Of a stretch of 64,000 nt of DNA, positions 45,593-55,007 are shown in pieces (the first letter of the stretch is position 1; every line of letters begins with the position of its first letter). The notes under the pieces are model-generated. The model made no database searches, was not told the DNA's origin, and worked only from the letters and a program-made list of their open reading frames with translations. Position numbers and translations under genes: made by a program. Source of the stretch: Sulfurimonas hongkongensis (GTDB lineage: Bacteria > Campylobacterota > Campylobacteria > Campylobacterales > Sulfurimonadaceae); assembly GCF_000445475.1 (NCBI RefSeq), contig NZ_AUPZ01000013.1, forward strand, positions 229,929 to 293,928. The letters run 5' to 3'.

Positions 45593-46298
45593 CATAATGT
45601 ACCATCATGTAAATAGTGATAGATGCAGTAATAATTTAGAGATTTTTGAAGCACATCTACAATATATTGCACAAAACTATACCTCTGTGTTTCCTGGTGA
45701 AGAGCTAACTGCTAAAAGTGTTTGCCTAACCTTTGATGATGCTTATGCTGATTTTTACTATTTTATCTTCCCTCTGCTAAAGAAGTACAACTTAAAAGCT
45801 CTTTTGGCGGTGCCTACAAAATATATATTAGAAGACACAAACTATACACAAGATGTTAGACTAGGCTTTGAGCATAATGACCTGTTTCATAACAGTGCCA
45901 AAGCAACTTTTTGCACCTTTGTAGAGTTACGAGAAATGATTGATAGTGGATTAGTTCAAATTGCTTCACATTCACATTCACATACGAATCTACTCGAAGA
46001 CAATGTTGATTTAGAAGAAGAGTTAGTTACATCTAAACATATTTTAGAAAAGGAACTAAATATAAAAGTAGATAGTTTCGTTTTTCCTTTTGGTAAGTAT
46101 AGTGATGATATTGCAAAAGAAGCTCATAAGCATTATAAGTATCTTTTTAGAATTGGTAACGCTCTTCACAAGGATTTTCGAGGAATCAAAGGTATAATTT
46201 ACCGAGTTGATGGAGATAATCTTAGCAAAATTGATTCACTGTTTTCATTTAAAAATAGATTAAAATATCACTTCAAAGCTTTTGTAAAAAGATTTTAG
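45582..46298 (+). CDS. Polysaccharide deacetylase (NodB-fold, CE4)
   Basis: The 238-residue protein has the N-terminal IMYHHVNSD, the catalytic motif VCLTFDDAYADFYYFIFPLL with paired aspartates, the metal-binding SHSHSHTNLLEDN and the late FVFPFGKYSDD. The family removes N- or O-acetyl groups from glycans. No signal peptide is visible, so a cytoplasmic or membrane-surface sugar-lipid substrate is likely. It starts at TTG, overlapping the kinase-like gene by 11 bases. Confidence 0.87.
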   Translation: MLTSIMYHHVNSDRCSNNLEIFEAHLQYIAQNYTSVFPGEELTAKSVCLTFDDAYADFYYFIFPLLKKYNLKALLAVPTKYILEDTNYTQDVRLGFEHNDLFHNSAKATFCTFVELREMIDSGLVQIASHSHSHTNLLEDNVDLEEELVTSKHILEKELNIKVDSFVFPFGKYSDDIAKEAHKHYKYLFRIGNALHKDFRGIKGIIYRVDGDNLSKIDSLFSFKNRLKYHFKAFVKRF

Positions 46299-46305
46299 GA
46301 TTATC

Positions 46306-47073
46306 ATGAATATAAGCGTAGTAGTACTAGTAAAAAACAATGAAGACACCCTTTTTAAAACACTAAAAAGCTTAAAAGGCTTTAATGATGTGGTGGTATA
46401 TGATAATGGCTCAACCGACAATAGCATAGAGATTGCAAAATCTTTTTCCAATGTACATTTAGTTCAAGGTGAGTTTAAAGGTTTTGGTTGGACTAAAAAT
46501 CAAGCCGCAAGTTTTACTAAAAATGACTGGGTACTCATTATAGATAGTGATGAAGTGGTGGATAACGAACTTTTCAAAACTCTCACAACAGCCAAGCTCA
46601 ATTCAAATACAGTTTACAAACTTAATTTTAAAGCCTTTTATAAAAATATACAAATCAAACATTGTGGCTGGAACAACCAAAAAATCAAACGACTTTATAA
46701 TAAAAAAATCACACACTACAACAGTAACGATGTTCATGAGGACATCATTACTGATGGGCTAATTACAAAAGAGCTCCAAGGTAGTGTTGAGCACTACAGT
46801 TATCATACTATTTCGCAATTTATAAAAAAAGCAGACCACTATTCTACACTTTTTGCAAAAAACAATGTTGGCAAGAAAAATTCCTCCCCAGCTAAAGCAT
46901 TTTTCAATGGAGCCTACTCTTTTATAAGAACATATATATTTAAGCGTGGCTTCTTAGATGGCTATGTAGGGTTGATAATTGCATTTTCTCATATGACTAC
47001 AAATTTTTATAAATATATCAAACTATATGAGCTCAACAAAGAGCAAAAGTTATTGATGAGTATTAAAGATTAA
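46306..47073 (+). CDS. LPS-core-type glycosyltransferase family 2 (WaaE/KdtX-like)
   Basis: The 255-residue protein has ISVVVLVKNNEDTLFKTLKS, VVVYDNGSTDNSIEIAKSFS, and NDWVLIIDSDEVVDNELF with the DSDE metal motif. The short length and the stretch GFGWTKNQAASF match WaaE/KdtX enzymes that add the first glucose to the heptose of LPS core. It starts seven bases after the deacetylase gene. A 113-bp convergent gap follows. Confidence 0.87.
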   Translation: MNISVVVLVKNNEDTLFKTLKSLKGFNDVVVYDNGSTDNSIEIAKSFSNVHLVQGEFKGFGWTKNQAASFTKNDWVLIIDSDEVVDNELFKTLTTAKLNSNTVYKLNFKAFYKNIQIKHCGWNNQKIKRLYNKKITHYNSNDVHEDIITDGLITKELQGSVEHYSYHTISQFIKKADHYSTLFAKNNVGKKNSSPAKAFFNGAYSFIRTYIFKRGFLDGYVGLIIAFSHMTTNFYKYIKLYELNKEQKLLMSIKD

Positions 47074-47186
47074 CCCGCACCTAAACTTCTAATTCTTCTC
47101 TCTAATACGTTAATGTAGCCTAAATCTACGAGTCGCCTCCCTCCTCCTCTATTTAAATAATTTGGCAGCAACAATAACGCTTGCTT

Positions 47187-48290
47187 TCATATCCTTACTA
47201 AAACATTTTTTAGCTCTTGAAATTGTTTGTATGCATCAAAGAGAATCGATGCTTTTTTTGCACCAGCTTTTGCAAGACTATCTCTTAATGCTTTATCACT
47301 ATAGAGTAACTCAAGTTTTTTAGCTAAATCATGTGAGTCATTAGTTTTAAATAAAAGTCCACTCTTGTTATTATCAATAATCTCTAAAGGTCCGCCACTA
47401 TCACTTGCCACTACAGCTATTTCGCACTGCATTGCTTCTATTAAAACTAAACCAAAAGTTTCTCTATCTGTTGCTAAAACTATTACATCACAAGCTTGCA
47501 TAAGTTTTTGGACTTCTCTTGTAAAACCTGTAAAGACTATTTTATCTTTTATAGCATCTTTTTCTATGCCACTTTTCAAAGAGCTTAAATAGCCATCACT
47601 CATAGTATGTCCTATAATAAGAGCTTTTGCATCTATGTTTTTACCTGTGAGTTTTTTAATGGCATCTATTACTAAGTATTGTCCTTTTCTCTCTTCTATT
47701 CGCCCTACTATTCCGACTATAAATGATTTTTTCAAACTATATTTATCACAAATACTTTCTATCTCTTCGTCACTTATTATTGATGGCTTTTTAGCACCCA
47801 TATATAGAACTTCAACCTTTGGTCTTACATCGATTGGAACAAACTTTTCTATTTGCTCTTTAACTTGACTTGTAACAGCAAGCATTAAGTCTATATTTTT
47901 ATATAAAAACCTATGATAAAAATCATCTTTAAATCTAGTCATTGTCATATTTCTAGTTTGTATAAGTTTAGGATTTTGTTTTGAAATAAGTTTTGCTAAA
48001 ACAGCTACTGGTATATCTTTTGTCCAGTGAAGATGCACGATAGTTATATAGTTATCATCTATAATTTTTGCCAATTTTTTAGCAGTAAAAAAAGTAAGTA
48101 AGGTTGAACTTCTTTTTATTTTTTCATATTTATGCTGGGTATCTTTATAATACTGCTCTAGTTTTCCTGACTCATTTATAACACTTACTACATCCATCTC
48201 ACTTTCATGCAAATAGTGAGATGCTCTAACCATATATAGCTCAAGTCCACCAATATCTGGAGATAAACAAAGCTCTAAAATTTTTCTCAA
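47187..48290 (-). CDS. Glycosyltransferase family 4
   Basis: The 367-residue GT-B enzyme has CLSPDIGGLELYMVRASHYL at the N-terminus, IVGIVGRIEERKGQYLVIDA, and ATDRETFGLVLIEAMQCEIA, followed by SGGPLEII, the donor-sugar binding block of GT4. It opens the minus-strand block with the GT9 and ugd genes, though with separate leaders. It is probably an LPS core transferase. Confidence 0.88.
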   Translation of the reverse strand: MRKILELCLSPDIGGLELYMVRASHYLHESEMDVVSVINESGKLEQYYKDTQHKYEKIKRSSTLLTFFTAKKLAKIIDDNYITIVHLHWTKDIPVAVLAKLISKQNPKLIQTRNMTMTRFKDDFYHRFLYKNIDLMLAVTSQVKEQIEKFVPIDVRPKVEVLYMGAKKPSIISDEEIESICDKYSLKKSFIVGIVGRIEERKGQYLVIDAIKKLTGKNIDAKALIIGHTMSDGYLSSLKSGIEKDAIKDKIVFTGFTREVQKLMQACDVIVLATDRETFGLVLIEAMQCEIAVVASDSGGPLEIIDNNKSGLLFKTNDSHDLAKKLELLYSDKALRDSLAKAGAKKASILFDAYKQFQELKNVLVRI

Positions 48291-48360
48291 AAATACACCC
48301 CAAAAAATTAATGCGGTTATAGTATCATTATTTTAATATAATCCTACTTATGGGATATGT

Positions 48361-48393
48361 ATGAAATGGATGCTCTTTAGAAAGTTTTTTTAA
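48361..48393 (+). other. Short ORF interrupted at a T7 tract
   Basis: TATAAT (48337-48342) precedes an ATG at 48361 that reads MKWMLFRKFF and stops at a run of seven T (48385-48391). With one more T it would continue to 48440 as a 26-residue basic peptide. It might be a slippage-controlled small gene or chance. No ribosome site is obvious. Confidence 0.2.
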
Positions 48394-48447
48394 GATTTTA
48401 TAGTAAATATTTCAAACTTTATAAACTAAATAAAGAGTAAAAATAGA

Positions 48448-49410
48448 CTAAATTTTTTTTAGGATATTTAAAACTTTTTTAAAAAGAATCTCTCTTTTTT
48501 TTTTATCAAGTGGTATCATAAAATTCTGCTGCAACTCTTCATCTCCAATACCTCTCCATCTCTTAGAACTCGCAAAAAGAGTGTCTGCAAAAAATGTCAT
48601 CGTTGGTGTGCCAACAAGAGATGCTAAGTGATAAGTTCCTGTTGAAGTGCTTACAAAGAGTCTAAAGTTACTTATGAGTTTTGCAAAATAGTTAACGCTC
48701 TCTTGTGAGAAGTAACACACAACATTGTAGTTCACAAATCTGTTTTGCATCTCTTCATATAGCTCTTTTTCATCTGGTCCAAAAGTTAGTACGACTTGGT
48801 ATCTATTTTCTATCAAAACTGCATGTATAAGCTCTTCATACTCATCTAAAGTCCAGTTTGCATCAGATGAACCACCAAAGCCTACATGAAAAGCAATGAC
48901 CTCTTTTTCGATATCATTATTTATACAAAATATCTTATAAATATCTTTTGCATCACTAAACTTTAAAAGAGGTTTTTTATAGCTCAAATCTATATCACTA
49001 AAGAGTTCCTTAGTCAGTTCTAAGTTGTACTCAAACTCCGCCATCTTAACTTCGCTACGTCTCTGCCTTACCCTATGAGTATAGAAAATCTGGGCTATTT
49101 TTGTTGCAGGGGCAATCCGTTTTGGGATGAGAGCTAGTGCTTGTGCAAAAGCTATACGAGTGTTTGAGAAGAGAGTAATACTTGCATCTATATTTAACTT
49201 ACGAAGATTAGATGCAAAGCTCAAAATATTCTCACCACTATCAACTACAACCTCATCTATAAACTCACATGAGAGTGCCAAATTTTTGTTTAGTGGAGCT
49301 ACACAAACGATAATTTTGTTATTAGGATTGTGCTTTTTTAACGCGTAGATGCAAGGGAGTGCCGTTACAAAATCTCCTAACTTATCGGTTCTACAGACTA
49401 AAATATTCAA
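48448..49410 (-). CDS. Glycosyltransferase family 9 (heptosyltransferase-like)
   Basis: The 320-residue protein begins NILVCRTDKLGDFVTALPCI, the GT9 start with the conserved lysine-aspartate pair. It has EVIAFHVGFGGSSDANWTLD in the donor domain and STSTGTYHLASLVGTPTMTFF, the equivalent of the NDSGxxHLAAA block, with Ser/Thr replacing Asn-Asp-Ser. It likely transfers heptose or a related sugar to LPS core. It follows ugd with a three-base gap. Confidence 0.87.
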   Translation of the reverse strand: MNILVCRTDKLGDFVTALPCIYALKKHNPNNKIIVCVAPLNKNLALSCEFIDEVVVDSGENILSFASNLRKLNIDASITLFSNTRIAFAQALALIPKRIAPATKIAQIFYTHRVRQRRSEVKMAEFEYNLELTKELFSDIDLSYKKPLLKFSDAKDIYKIFCINNDIEKEVIAFHVGFGGSSDANWTLDEYEELIHAVLIENRYQVVLTFGPDEKELYEEMQNRFVNYNVVCYFSQESVNYFAKLISNFRLFVSTSTGTYHLASLVGTPTMTFFADTLFASSKRWRGIGDEELQQNFMIPLDKKKREILFKKVLNILKKI

Positions 49411-49413
49411 GGC

Positions 49414-50739
49414 TTAGTTCACACCTATTTGAATATACTCAAAACCATACTCTTGCATCTTAGCTTTGCTAAACTGATTTCTTCCATCAAAGAAAACTGC
49501 CTCTTTAAGTAGTTCTTTCATCTTTTGAAAATCAGGACTTCTAAACTCTTGCCACTCAGTAACTAAAATGAGTGCATCTGCATTTTTAAGTGCATCATAC
49601 TTTGCGTCCACATAAGAGACGTTATCATTACCCTTTAAGTAAAAACTCTCAGCCTCATATCTGGCTTTTGGATCATAAGCTACAACTTTTGCACCTCTAC
49701 TAGTTAGCTCATTTATGATAGTAATAGAGCTTGCTTCTCTCATATCATCTGTCTCAGGTTTAAAACTAAGCCCCCAAACACCAAAGGTTTTTGTGCTTAA
49801 ATCTTCTCCATGTTTTGCTATAACTTTGTTAGAGATTACATACTTTTGGTCTAAGTTTACTGCTTCAACTGCATCTAGTATTCTAGGGCTATATCCAAAA
49901 TCTTTAGCAGTTTTAGCAAGCGCTTGAACATCTTTTGGAAAACAGCTCCCTCCATAGCCACAACCTGGATAGATAAAGCTATAACCGATGCGAGAATCAC
50001 TTCCTATACCGTTTCTTACCTTATTTATATCTGCTCCAACTCTCTCACAAATCTGGCTCATCTCATTTATAAAAGATATCTTGGTCGCTAGCATCGCGTT
50101 TGCAGCGTACTTTGTCATCTCAGCTGACTTTATATCCATAGCAATAAAACGGTCATGATGCTTCATAAAAGGAGCATATAACTCTCTCATAATATTCATT
50201 GCTTTTTCATTATCAGCACCGATAACTACACGATCAGGGTGTAAAAAGTCTTTTATAGCAGCACCCTCTTTTAAAAATTCAGGGTTGGAGACTACATCAA
50301 ACTCTATATCTACACCTCTAATATCAAGTTGCTCTTGTATAGTAGCTCTTACTTTCTCGGCAGTTCCAACTGGAACAGTTGATTTGTCAACTATCACTGT
50401 GTAGTCCTCTATAGATTCACCTATGGTCTTTGCAACTGCTAAAACATATTTCAGATCCGCACTTCCGTCTTCACCCATAGGAGTTCCAACTGCTATAAAA
50501 ATTATCTTAGACTCTCTAATAGCCCTAGTTGCATCTGTTGTGAAGTTTAGAGTTTTGTTTTTGTAATTTTCTAGCGTCATTTCTTCTAAACCAGGTTCAT
50601 AAATTGGGATAATACCCTGCTTTAGCTCTTCAATCTTCTTTGCATCGATATCAACGCAAACGACTGAATTACCCATCTGAGCAAAGCAGACTCCACTAAC
50701 CAAACCTACATAACCAGTTCCTATAACTGAAATCCTCAT
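49414..50739 (-). CDS. ugd: UDP-glucose 6-dehydrogenase
   Basis: The enzyme oxidises UDP-glucose to UDP-glucuronate in two NAD-dependent steps. The 441-residue protein has the Rossmann motif ISVIGTGYVGLVSGVCFAQM, SNPEFLKEGAAIKDF, the catalytic GCGYGGSCFPKDVQAL with C266, and the FGVWGLSFKPETDDMREA C-terminal domain. I choose ATG 50739, six bases after AGGGA, instead of the two upstream TTG codons. It supplies an acidic sugar for the surface glycan. Confidence 0.96.
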   Translation of the reverse strand: MRISVIGTGYVGLVSGVCFAQMGNSVVCVDIDAKKIEELKQGIIPIYEPGLEEMTLENYKNKTLNFTTDATRAIRESKIIFIAVGTPMGEDGSADLKYVLAVAKTIGESIEDYTVIVDKSTVPVGTAEKVRATIQEQLDIRGVDIEFDVVSNPEFLKEGAAIKDFLHPDRVVIGADNEKAMNIMRELYAPFMKHHDRFIAMDIKSAEMTKYAANAMLATKISFINEMSQICERVGADINKVRNGIGSDSRIGYSFIYPGCGYGGSCFPKDVQALAKTAKDFGYSPRILDAVEAVNLDQKYVISNKVIAKHGEDLSTKTFGVWGLSFKPETDDMREASSITIINELTSRGAKVVAYDPKARYEAESFYLKGNDNVSYVDAKYDALKNADALILVTEWQEFRSPDFQKMKELLKEAVFFDGRNQFSKAKMQEYGFEYIQIGVN

Positions 50740-50786
50740 CAACAATCCCTAAAAAATTTAATTTAGGGATTTTACCTTAAAAAGGT

Positions 50787-50792
50787 TATAAT
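50787..50792 (+). promoter_or_regulatory. -10 box before the gene at 50815
   Basis: TATAAT in GGTTATAATCCGCC lies 22 bases before the start codon in the divergent gap with ugd. Confidence 0.55.
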
Positions 50793-50814
50793 CCGCCTTA
50801 TTTAAAAATTTAAA

Positions 50815-52089
50815 ATGGATGAAAAAAGATTGAAAAAACCTTTTGAGTGGGATGAGTATTCCGACCAACCAGCGCAACTAAAAGATAGAGTTTTTAAAAC
50901 AAAAATGCGAAAGAGAGAGTTTTTCTCTTTTTTTAAAACATTTCTTATCTCACTCTTTGTATTTCCCATCTCCATAATTGCTATGCCCTATATACGAAGA
51001 AAACATGTAGCATCAAAGAGTTTTTTTTCCATGGGAGTTGATTATCAAAGAGAGAGTATAGAGAGCTTAAAACTCTTAGATGAGCTTGGAGTTGAGAGAA
51101 TTTTAGTTAGACTTAAACTTTGGGAGCTTGATACTATACCTGAGTTAAAAGAGTTTCTAAAAAAAAATAAAAAGAGAAAAGTCATCTTAAAAATTCTTCA
51201 AGATAGAGAACATATAAAAGATTTAGAACTCTTAGAGAGAGACTTAAGAGCTATCTTTGCATCTCTTGATAGGCTTGTGGATATTTATGAGATTGGCTCA
51301 ACCATCAACAGAGCTAAATGGGGATTTTTTAGTGTTGATGAGTATAACCGTTTTTATAAAGTAGCTTATGATTTAAAGAAATGTGAGTTTAAACATATAA
51401 AGCTTATTGGCAGTGGAGTAATAGACTTTGAATTTCATTTTTTAGCTCACACTCTTTTTAATTTTTTTAACTACAAGTATGATGGCGTAGCATCTTTACT
51501 CTATGTTGATAGACGCGGTGCACCTGAGAATACTCAACTAGGCTTTAATCTCTCAGATAAAATAGCTTGGCTTAGTACAATGGTTTGGCTCTCTTTAAAG
51601 AGCAAACATGCACTACACATAACAGAAGCAAACTGGCCCATCAGCAATACTGCACCATACGCACCAACAAGCGAATTTGAGTGTGTTAGTGAAAAACTTT
51701 ATGCTGAGTATATGCTAAGATATCATCTTCTAGCTTTTGCATCTCAGCAGGTTGATTCTCTCTCATGGCATCAGCTTATTGCTGCTGGTTATGGTTTGGT
51801 TGACAACAGAGAAGGACTTAGAAAAAGAGAGGCTTTTGAAGTCTATAGGTTTATGGTTGATAACCTAAAAGATGCACAGTTTTTAAGGCTTGATATAAAA
51901 AGAGGCTACTATATATTTCAATGTTTAGTAGAAAATAAACTACTACAAATCCACTGGTCGCTAAAAGATACTACTCTAAAAAATGAAGAGTACTTTAGTG
52001 TCTACTCAATGACTGGCCTCGCGATACAAGACAAAACTCTTAATATTGGCTCATCACCACTATATATATACATCAATGACTCGGTATAA
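50815..52089 (+). CDS. Membrane-anchored glycosidase-like TIM-barrel protein
   Basis: The 424-residue protein has a cytoplasmic charged start and one transmembrane anchor at about 42-62. A periplasmic domain follows that resembles clan GH-A glycoside hydrolases: FFSMGVDYQRESIESLKLLD, a barrel strand ending YEIGSTINRAKW where GH-A enzymes carry the acid/base, and LHITEANWPISNTAPY with a candidate nucleophile glutamate. The canonical Asn-Glu pair is not obvious, so it could bind rather than cleave glycans. It sits before an LTA-synthase-like gene. Confidence 0.6.
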   Translation: MDEKRLKKPFEWDEYSDQPAQLKDRVFKTKMRKREFFSFFKTFLISLFVFPISIIAMPYIRRKHVASKSFFSMGVDYQRESIESLKLLDELGVERILVRLKLWELDTIPELKEFLKKNKKRKVILKILQDREHIKDLELLERDLRAIFASLDRLVDIYEIGSTINRAKWGFFSVDEYNRFYKVAYDLKKCEFKHIKLIGSGVIDFEFHFLAHTLFNFFNYKYDGVASLLYVDRRGAPENTQLGFNLSDKIAWLSTMVWLSLKSKHALHITEANWPISNTAPYAPTSEFECVSEKLYAEYMLRYHLLAFASQQVDSLSWHQLIAAGYGLVDNREGLRKREAFEVYRFMVDNLKDAQFLRLDIKRGYYIFQCLVENKLLQIHWSLKDTTLKNEEYFSVYSMTGLAIQDKTLNIGSSPLYIYINDSV

Positions 52090-52090
52090 T
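52085..52090 (+). promoter_or_regulatory. -10 box before the LTA-synthase-like gene
   Basis: TATAAT overlaps the stop codon of the glycosidase-like gene and lies 27 bases before the ATG at 52117, suggesting that the downstream gene can be transcribed alone. Confidence 0.5.
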
Positions 52091-52116
52091 TGCGAATATG
52101 AATAAAAAGAATCTAA

Positions 52117-54036
52117 ATGGTGCATAAAAATCAATTCACCCAAATATCTTCGCTAATCCTGTTTAGTTTTTTAGTTCTAATGTCCATCAGACTAACTCTT
52201 TATAACTTCTACACAGAGGACTTTGCAGATCTAAGCACTACTGAATTTTACGCGTCACTCTTTATGGGCTTTCGTGTAGATATGATAACGATTTTTACTT
52301 TTTCTTCTATCTTTGTTTTAGCTCTAATTTTTCTTAAAAGACCTAAACACAGAGCTATAGTTGCTCTTCTTTGGGCTGTCATCTTAAACATTATCTTTGT
52401 TATTAGTTTTAGTGATGTACTTTACTATGACTATATACATAGACATATCTCAAACGAGATTTTTCATTTAGGTGATGATATGGATATTATCATCAACATG
52501 GCGTTTGGCTCTATGCTTTTTTACACTCTTGGTGCATCTCTTTTAAGTGCTCTATTTTTATACTCTGTTTATAGATTTTTCTCGCATTGTCCTAAAGAGT
52601 TTATCTCTTCAAAAAAGTTAGCCCTTTTCACCTTTATAACTATCCTAGTTATATTTCTTGGCATCAGAAACAACCTAGGAGGCAAGAGTTTTGGAAGTAG
52701 TGATGCCTTTGCGGTAAACAAAGTAAGTAGTGGAAACTTAGCACTCAATGGTTTTTTTACCATTTATAGAACTGCTAAAAAAACAGCTAAACATAATCTT
52801 ATGAGTCTTGAAGATGCCATAAAGATAAGTAAAGATGCGCTAAAGACTCCAAATGCACCTTTTGTAGATAAAGAGTATCCACTCCTTCGTAAATATCCTT
52901 TTAAGAGTGTCCAAAAGTACAATGTTGTTATAATTCTTTTAGAATCTTTTGGGGCTGAGCATGTTGATGGATTTACTCGTTACAAAGAGTTAAATGTAAC
53001 TCCTTACTTTAAAAAACTAAGCGAGGAAGGTCTAAAGTTTACAAACTTCTACTCAAATGGCTACCGCTCAATTTTTGGTATAACTTCTATCTTTACAGGC
53101 ATCACTATTCCAGCTGGAGCTCAATATTTAGGCAAAGGTTTAGAACTCTCTAACCTCAGCTATCTTGGGAATGTTGCAAAAGAAAATGGCTACTCAACTC
53201 TCTCTATGCAAGCTTCTAACGGACGTTCATATAGAGTAGATGCAGTAAGTGCACTATCTGGTTTTGATGAATATTATGGTGCAGGAGATATGCCAAATGT
53301 TGAAGTTGTAGATGAGGGCAGAGGTCCACTCACTGGAACATACGACTTCAATATGCTTGACTTTTACCATAAAAAACTAAACACCCTAAAAGAGCCTTTT
53401 TTAAGCTTTGCCTTTACTAGCAGCACTCACTCAGATTTTTATCTCCCAAGTGCAAAATTTGAGAGATATCCACATGATCTTAAAAACTATAATGGAGCTC
53501 TAAATGCTTACATATATGCAGATGACTCTATAAAGCGCTTTATGGAGAGTGTAAAGAGTGAGCCGTGGTTTGATAGGACTATTTTTATCTTTACCTCAGA
53601 TCATGGAAGCGGAGATGCACTAAATCCTATTGCAAGAAAGTATCGCCCAGATGACAAACCCTTAATGCCAATAGAACATTTTAGGATTCCGCTTATAATC
53701 TACGCTCCAAAGATTTTTCAACCAAAAGAGATTAAAACTTTAGGTGGACATAACGATATTTTTCCAACAATAGTAGATATGCTGGGTCTAAAGGCTGAGA
53801 TAACAACGATGGGAAGCTCACTCTTTGATAAAGATATAAGTGAGAGATTTGTCTATTTTTACGCTGGAAATCTTATAGGTCTCATCACTAACAGTGGCTA
53901 TATAAAGTACAACTTTAAAAATATAGTTGAAAAAGATGTAGAAAATGAAAATCTTATAGCTAAAATGAAGAAACTTCTTTTTGCAATAGATACAGCAGAA
54001 GCTGGACTTTTAGAAAAAAACAGGTGGACAAAATGA
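52117..54036 (+). CDS. LTA synthase / phosphoethanolamine transferase-like sulfatase-fold enzyme
   Basis: The 639-residue protein has five N-terminal transmembrane segments (to about 200). A periplasmic alkaline-phosphatase-superfamily domain follows: VVIILLESFGAEHVDGF with the metal-binding Glu, NGYRSIFGITSIFTG with a Ser at the nucleophile position, and IFTSDHGSGDAL with the Asp-His metal ligands. The family transfers glycerol-phosphate or phosphoethanolamine to membrane glycans. In a Gram-negative LPS locus the likely target is lipid A, LPS core or a periplasmic glucan. Its stop overlaps waaF by ATGA. Confidence 0.87.
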   Translation: MVHKNQFTQISSLILFSFLVLMSIRLTLYNFYTEDFADLSTTEFYASLFMGFRVDMITIFTFSSIFVLALIFLKRPKHRAIVALLWAVILNIIFVISFSDVLYYDYIHRHISNEIFHLGDDMDIIINMAFGSMLFYTLGASLLSALFLYSVYRFFSHCPKEFISSKKLALFTFITILVIFLGIRNNLGGKSFGSSDAFAVNKVSSGNLALNGFFTIYRTAKKTAKHNLMSLEDAIKISKDALKTPNAPFVDKEYPLLRKYPFKSVQKYNVVIILLESFGAEHVDGFTRYKELNVTPYFKKLSEEGLKFTNFYSNGYRSIFGITSIFTGITIPAGAQYLGKGLELSNLSYLGNVAKENGYSTLSMQASNGRSYRVDAVSALSGFDEYYGAGDMPNVEVVDEGRGPLTGTYDFNMLDFYHKKLNTLKEPFLSFAFTSSTHSDFYLPSAKFERYPHDLKNYNGALNAYIYADDSIKRFMESVKSEPWFDRTIFIFTSDHGSGDALNPIARKYRPDDKPLMPIEHFRIPLIIYAPKIFQPKEIKTLGGHNDIFPTIVDMLGLKAEITTMGSSLFDKDISERFVYFYAGNLIGLITNSGYIKYNFKNIVEKDVENENLIAKMKKLLFAIDTAEAGLLEKNRWTK

Positions 54037-55007
54037 GGATACTAATTATTTTACCAAATTGGTTAGGAGATGCCATCATGGCTACTCCCGCCATTGAGCT
54101 TCTAGCAAAATACTATCATAACCCTAAATTTACCTTTGTTGGTAGCCATGTTAGCATCGAAGCTCTAAAGCATCATCCACTTTGCGAACGTGCCATAGTA
54201 GATGAGACAAAAAAAGCACCAAACAGATTTTTAGCTACATACAAACTAGCTCGTGAACTAGGCGAATTTCATCTGGCTATAAGCTTTAGAAACCAACTTC
54301 ATGCAACTCTTCTTTTAAGATTTAGCAAAACAGTTACTTGCATCTCAAGACGCTCATGGCACTCCATGTTTTTACTCTCTCACACTCCAAACATCAAGAC
54401 CAATCAGCATCTTGTAAAACAGTATGCCAAGCTTGCGATGTGTGATGTTGATAGTTGGGATGGAGAGGCTTTAAAACTAAAGCTCTATATTGAGCCAAAA
54501 CTCTTTGATAAACCAACTTTAGGAATAAACGCAGGTGCCACTTATGGAAGTGCAAAACGCTGGTACCCAAAAAGGTTTGCAGAGGTCGCTCGTGAGTTCT
54601 CAGATAGATACGATATCATAATCTTTGGCGGACCAAATGAGGTTGATGTAGCGAATGAGATAGAGTCGTATTTAAAATCTTTCAATATAAATAACTACAA
54701 AAATCTAGCGGGAAAAACAGATATAAAAGAGCTTTGTGCAAACATAGCAGGCTGTTCTTTATTTGTCACTAATGATAGTGGTCCTATGCACGCCGCAGCT
54801 GCATATCAAGTACCTACAGTTGCCATTTTTGGACCAACAAGGCACAAAGAGACTTCACAATGGATGAATGAAAAAAACTCCCTTATAAGACATGAGATGG
54901 AGTGTTCACCTTGTATGAAGCGAGAGTGTCCACTTAAACATCATGAGTGCATGAAGAGCATCACGTCTTTAGAGGTTATAGAGACAATCAAGGGCATGGA
55001 TACCTAA
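54033..55007 (+). CDS. waaF: ADP-heptose:LPS heptosyltransferase II
   Basis: WaaF adds the second heptose to LPS inner core. The 324-residue GT9 enzyme begins MRILIILPNWLGDAIMATPA, the typical WaaF start. It has LGINAGATYGSAKRWYPKRF (donor-site block with SAKRWP), LFVTNDSGPMHAAAAYQVPT and VAIFGPTRHKETSQW. ATG 54033 is chosen because it overlaps the preceding TGA as ATGA and follows AGGTGG. A GTG at 54024 is less likely. The next gene starts directly after its stop. Confidence 0.94.
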   Translation: MRILIILPNWLGDAIMATPAIELLAKYYHNPKFTFVGSHVSIEALKHHPLCERAIVDETKKAPNRFLATYKLARELGEFHLAISFRNQLHATLLLRFSKTVTCISRRSWHSMFLLSHTPNIKTNQHLVKQYAKLAMCDVDSWDGEALKLKLYIEPKLFDKPTLGINAGATYGSAKRWYPKRFAEVAREFSDRYDIIIFGGPNEVDVANEIESYLKSFNINNYKNLAGKTDIKELCANIAGCSLFVTNDSGPMHAAAAYQVPTVAIFGPTRHKETSQWMNEKNSLIRHEMECSPCMKRECPLKHHECMKSITSLEVIETIKGMDT

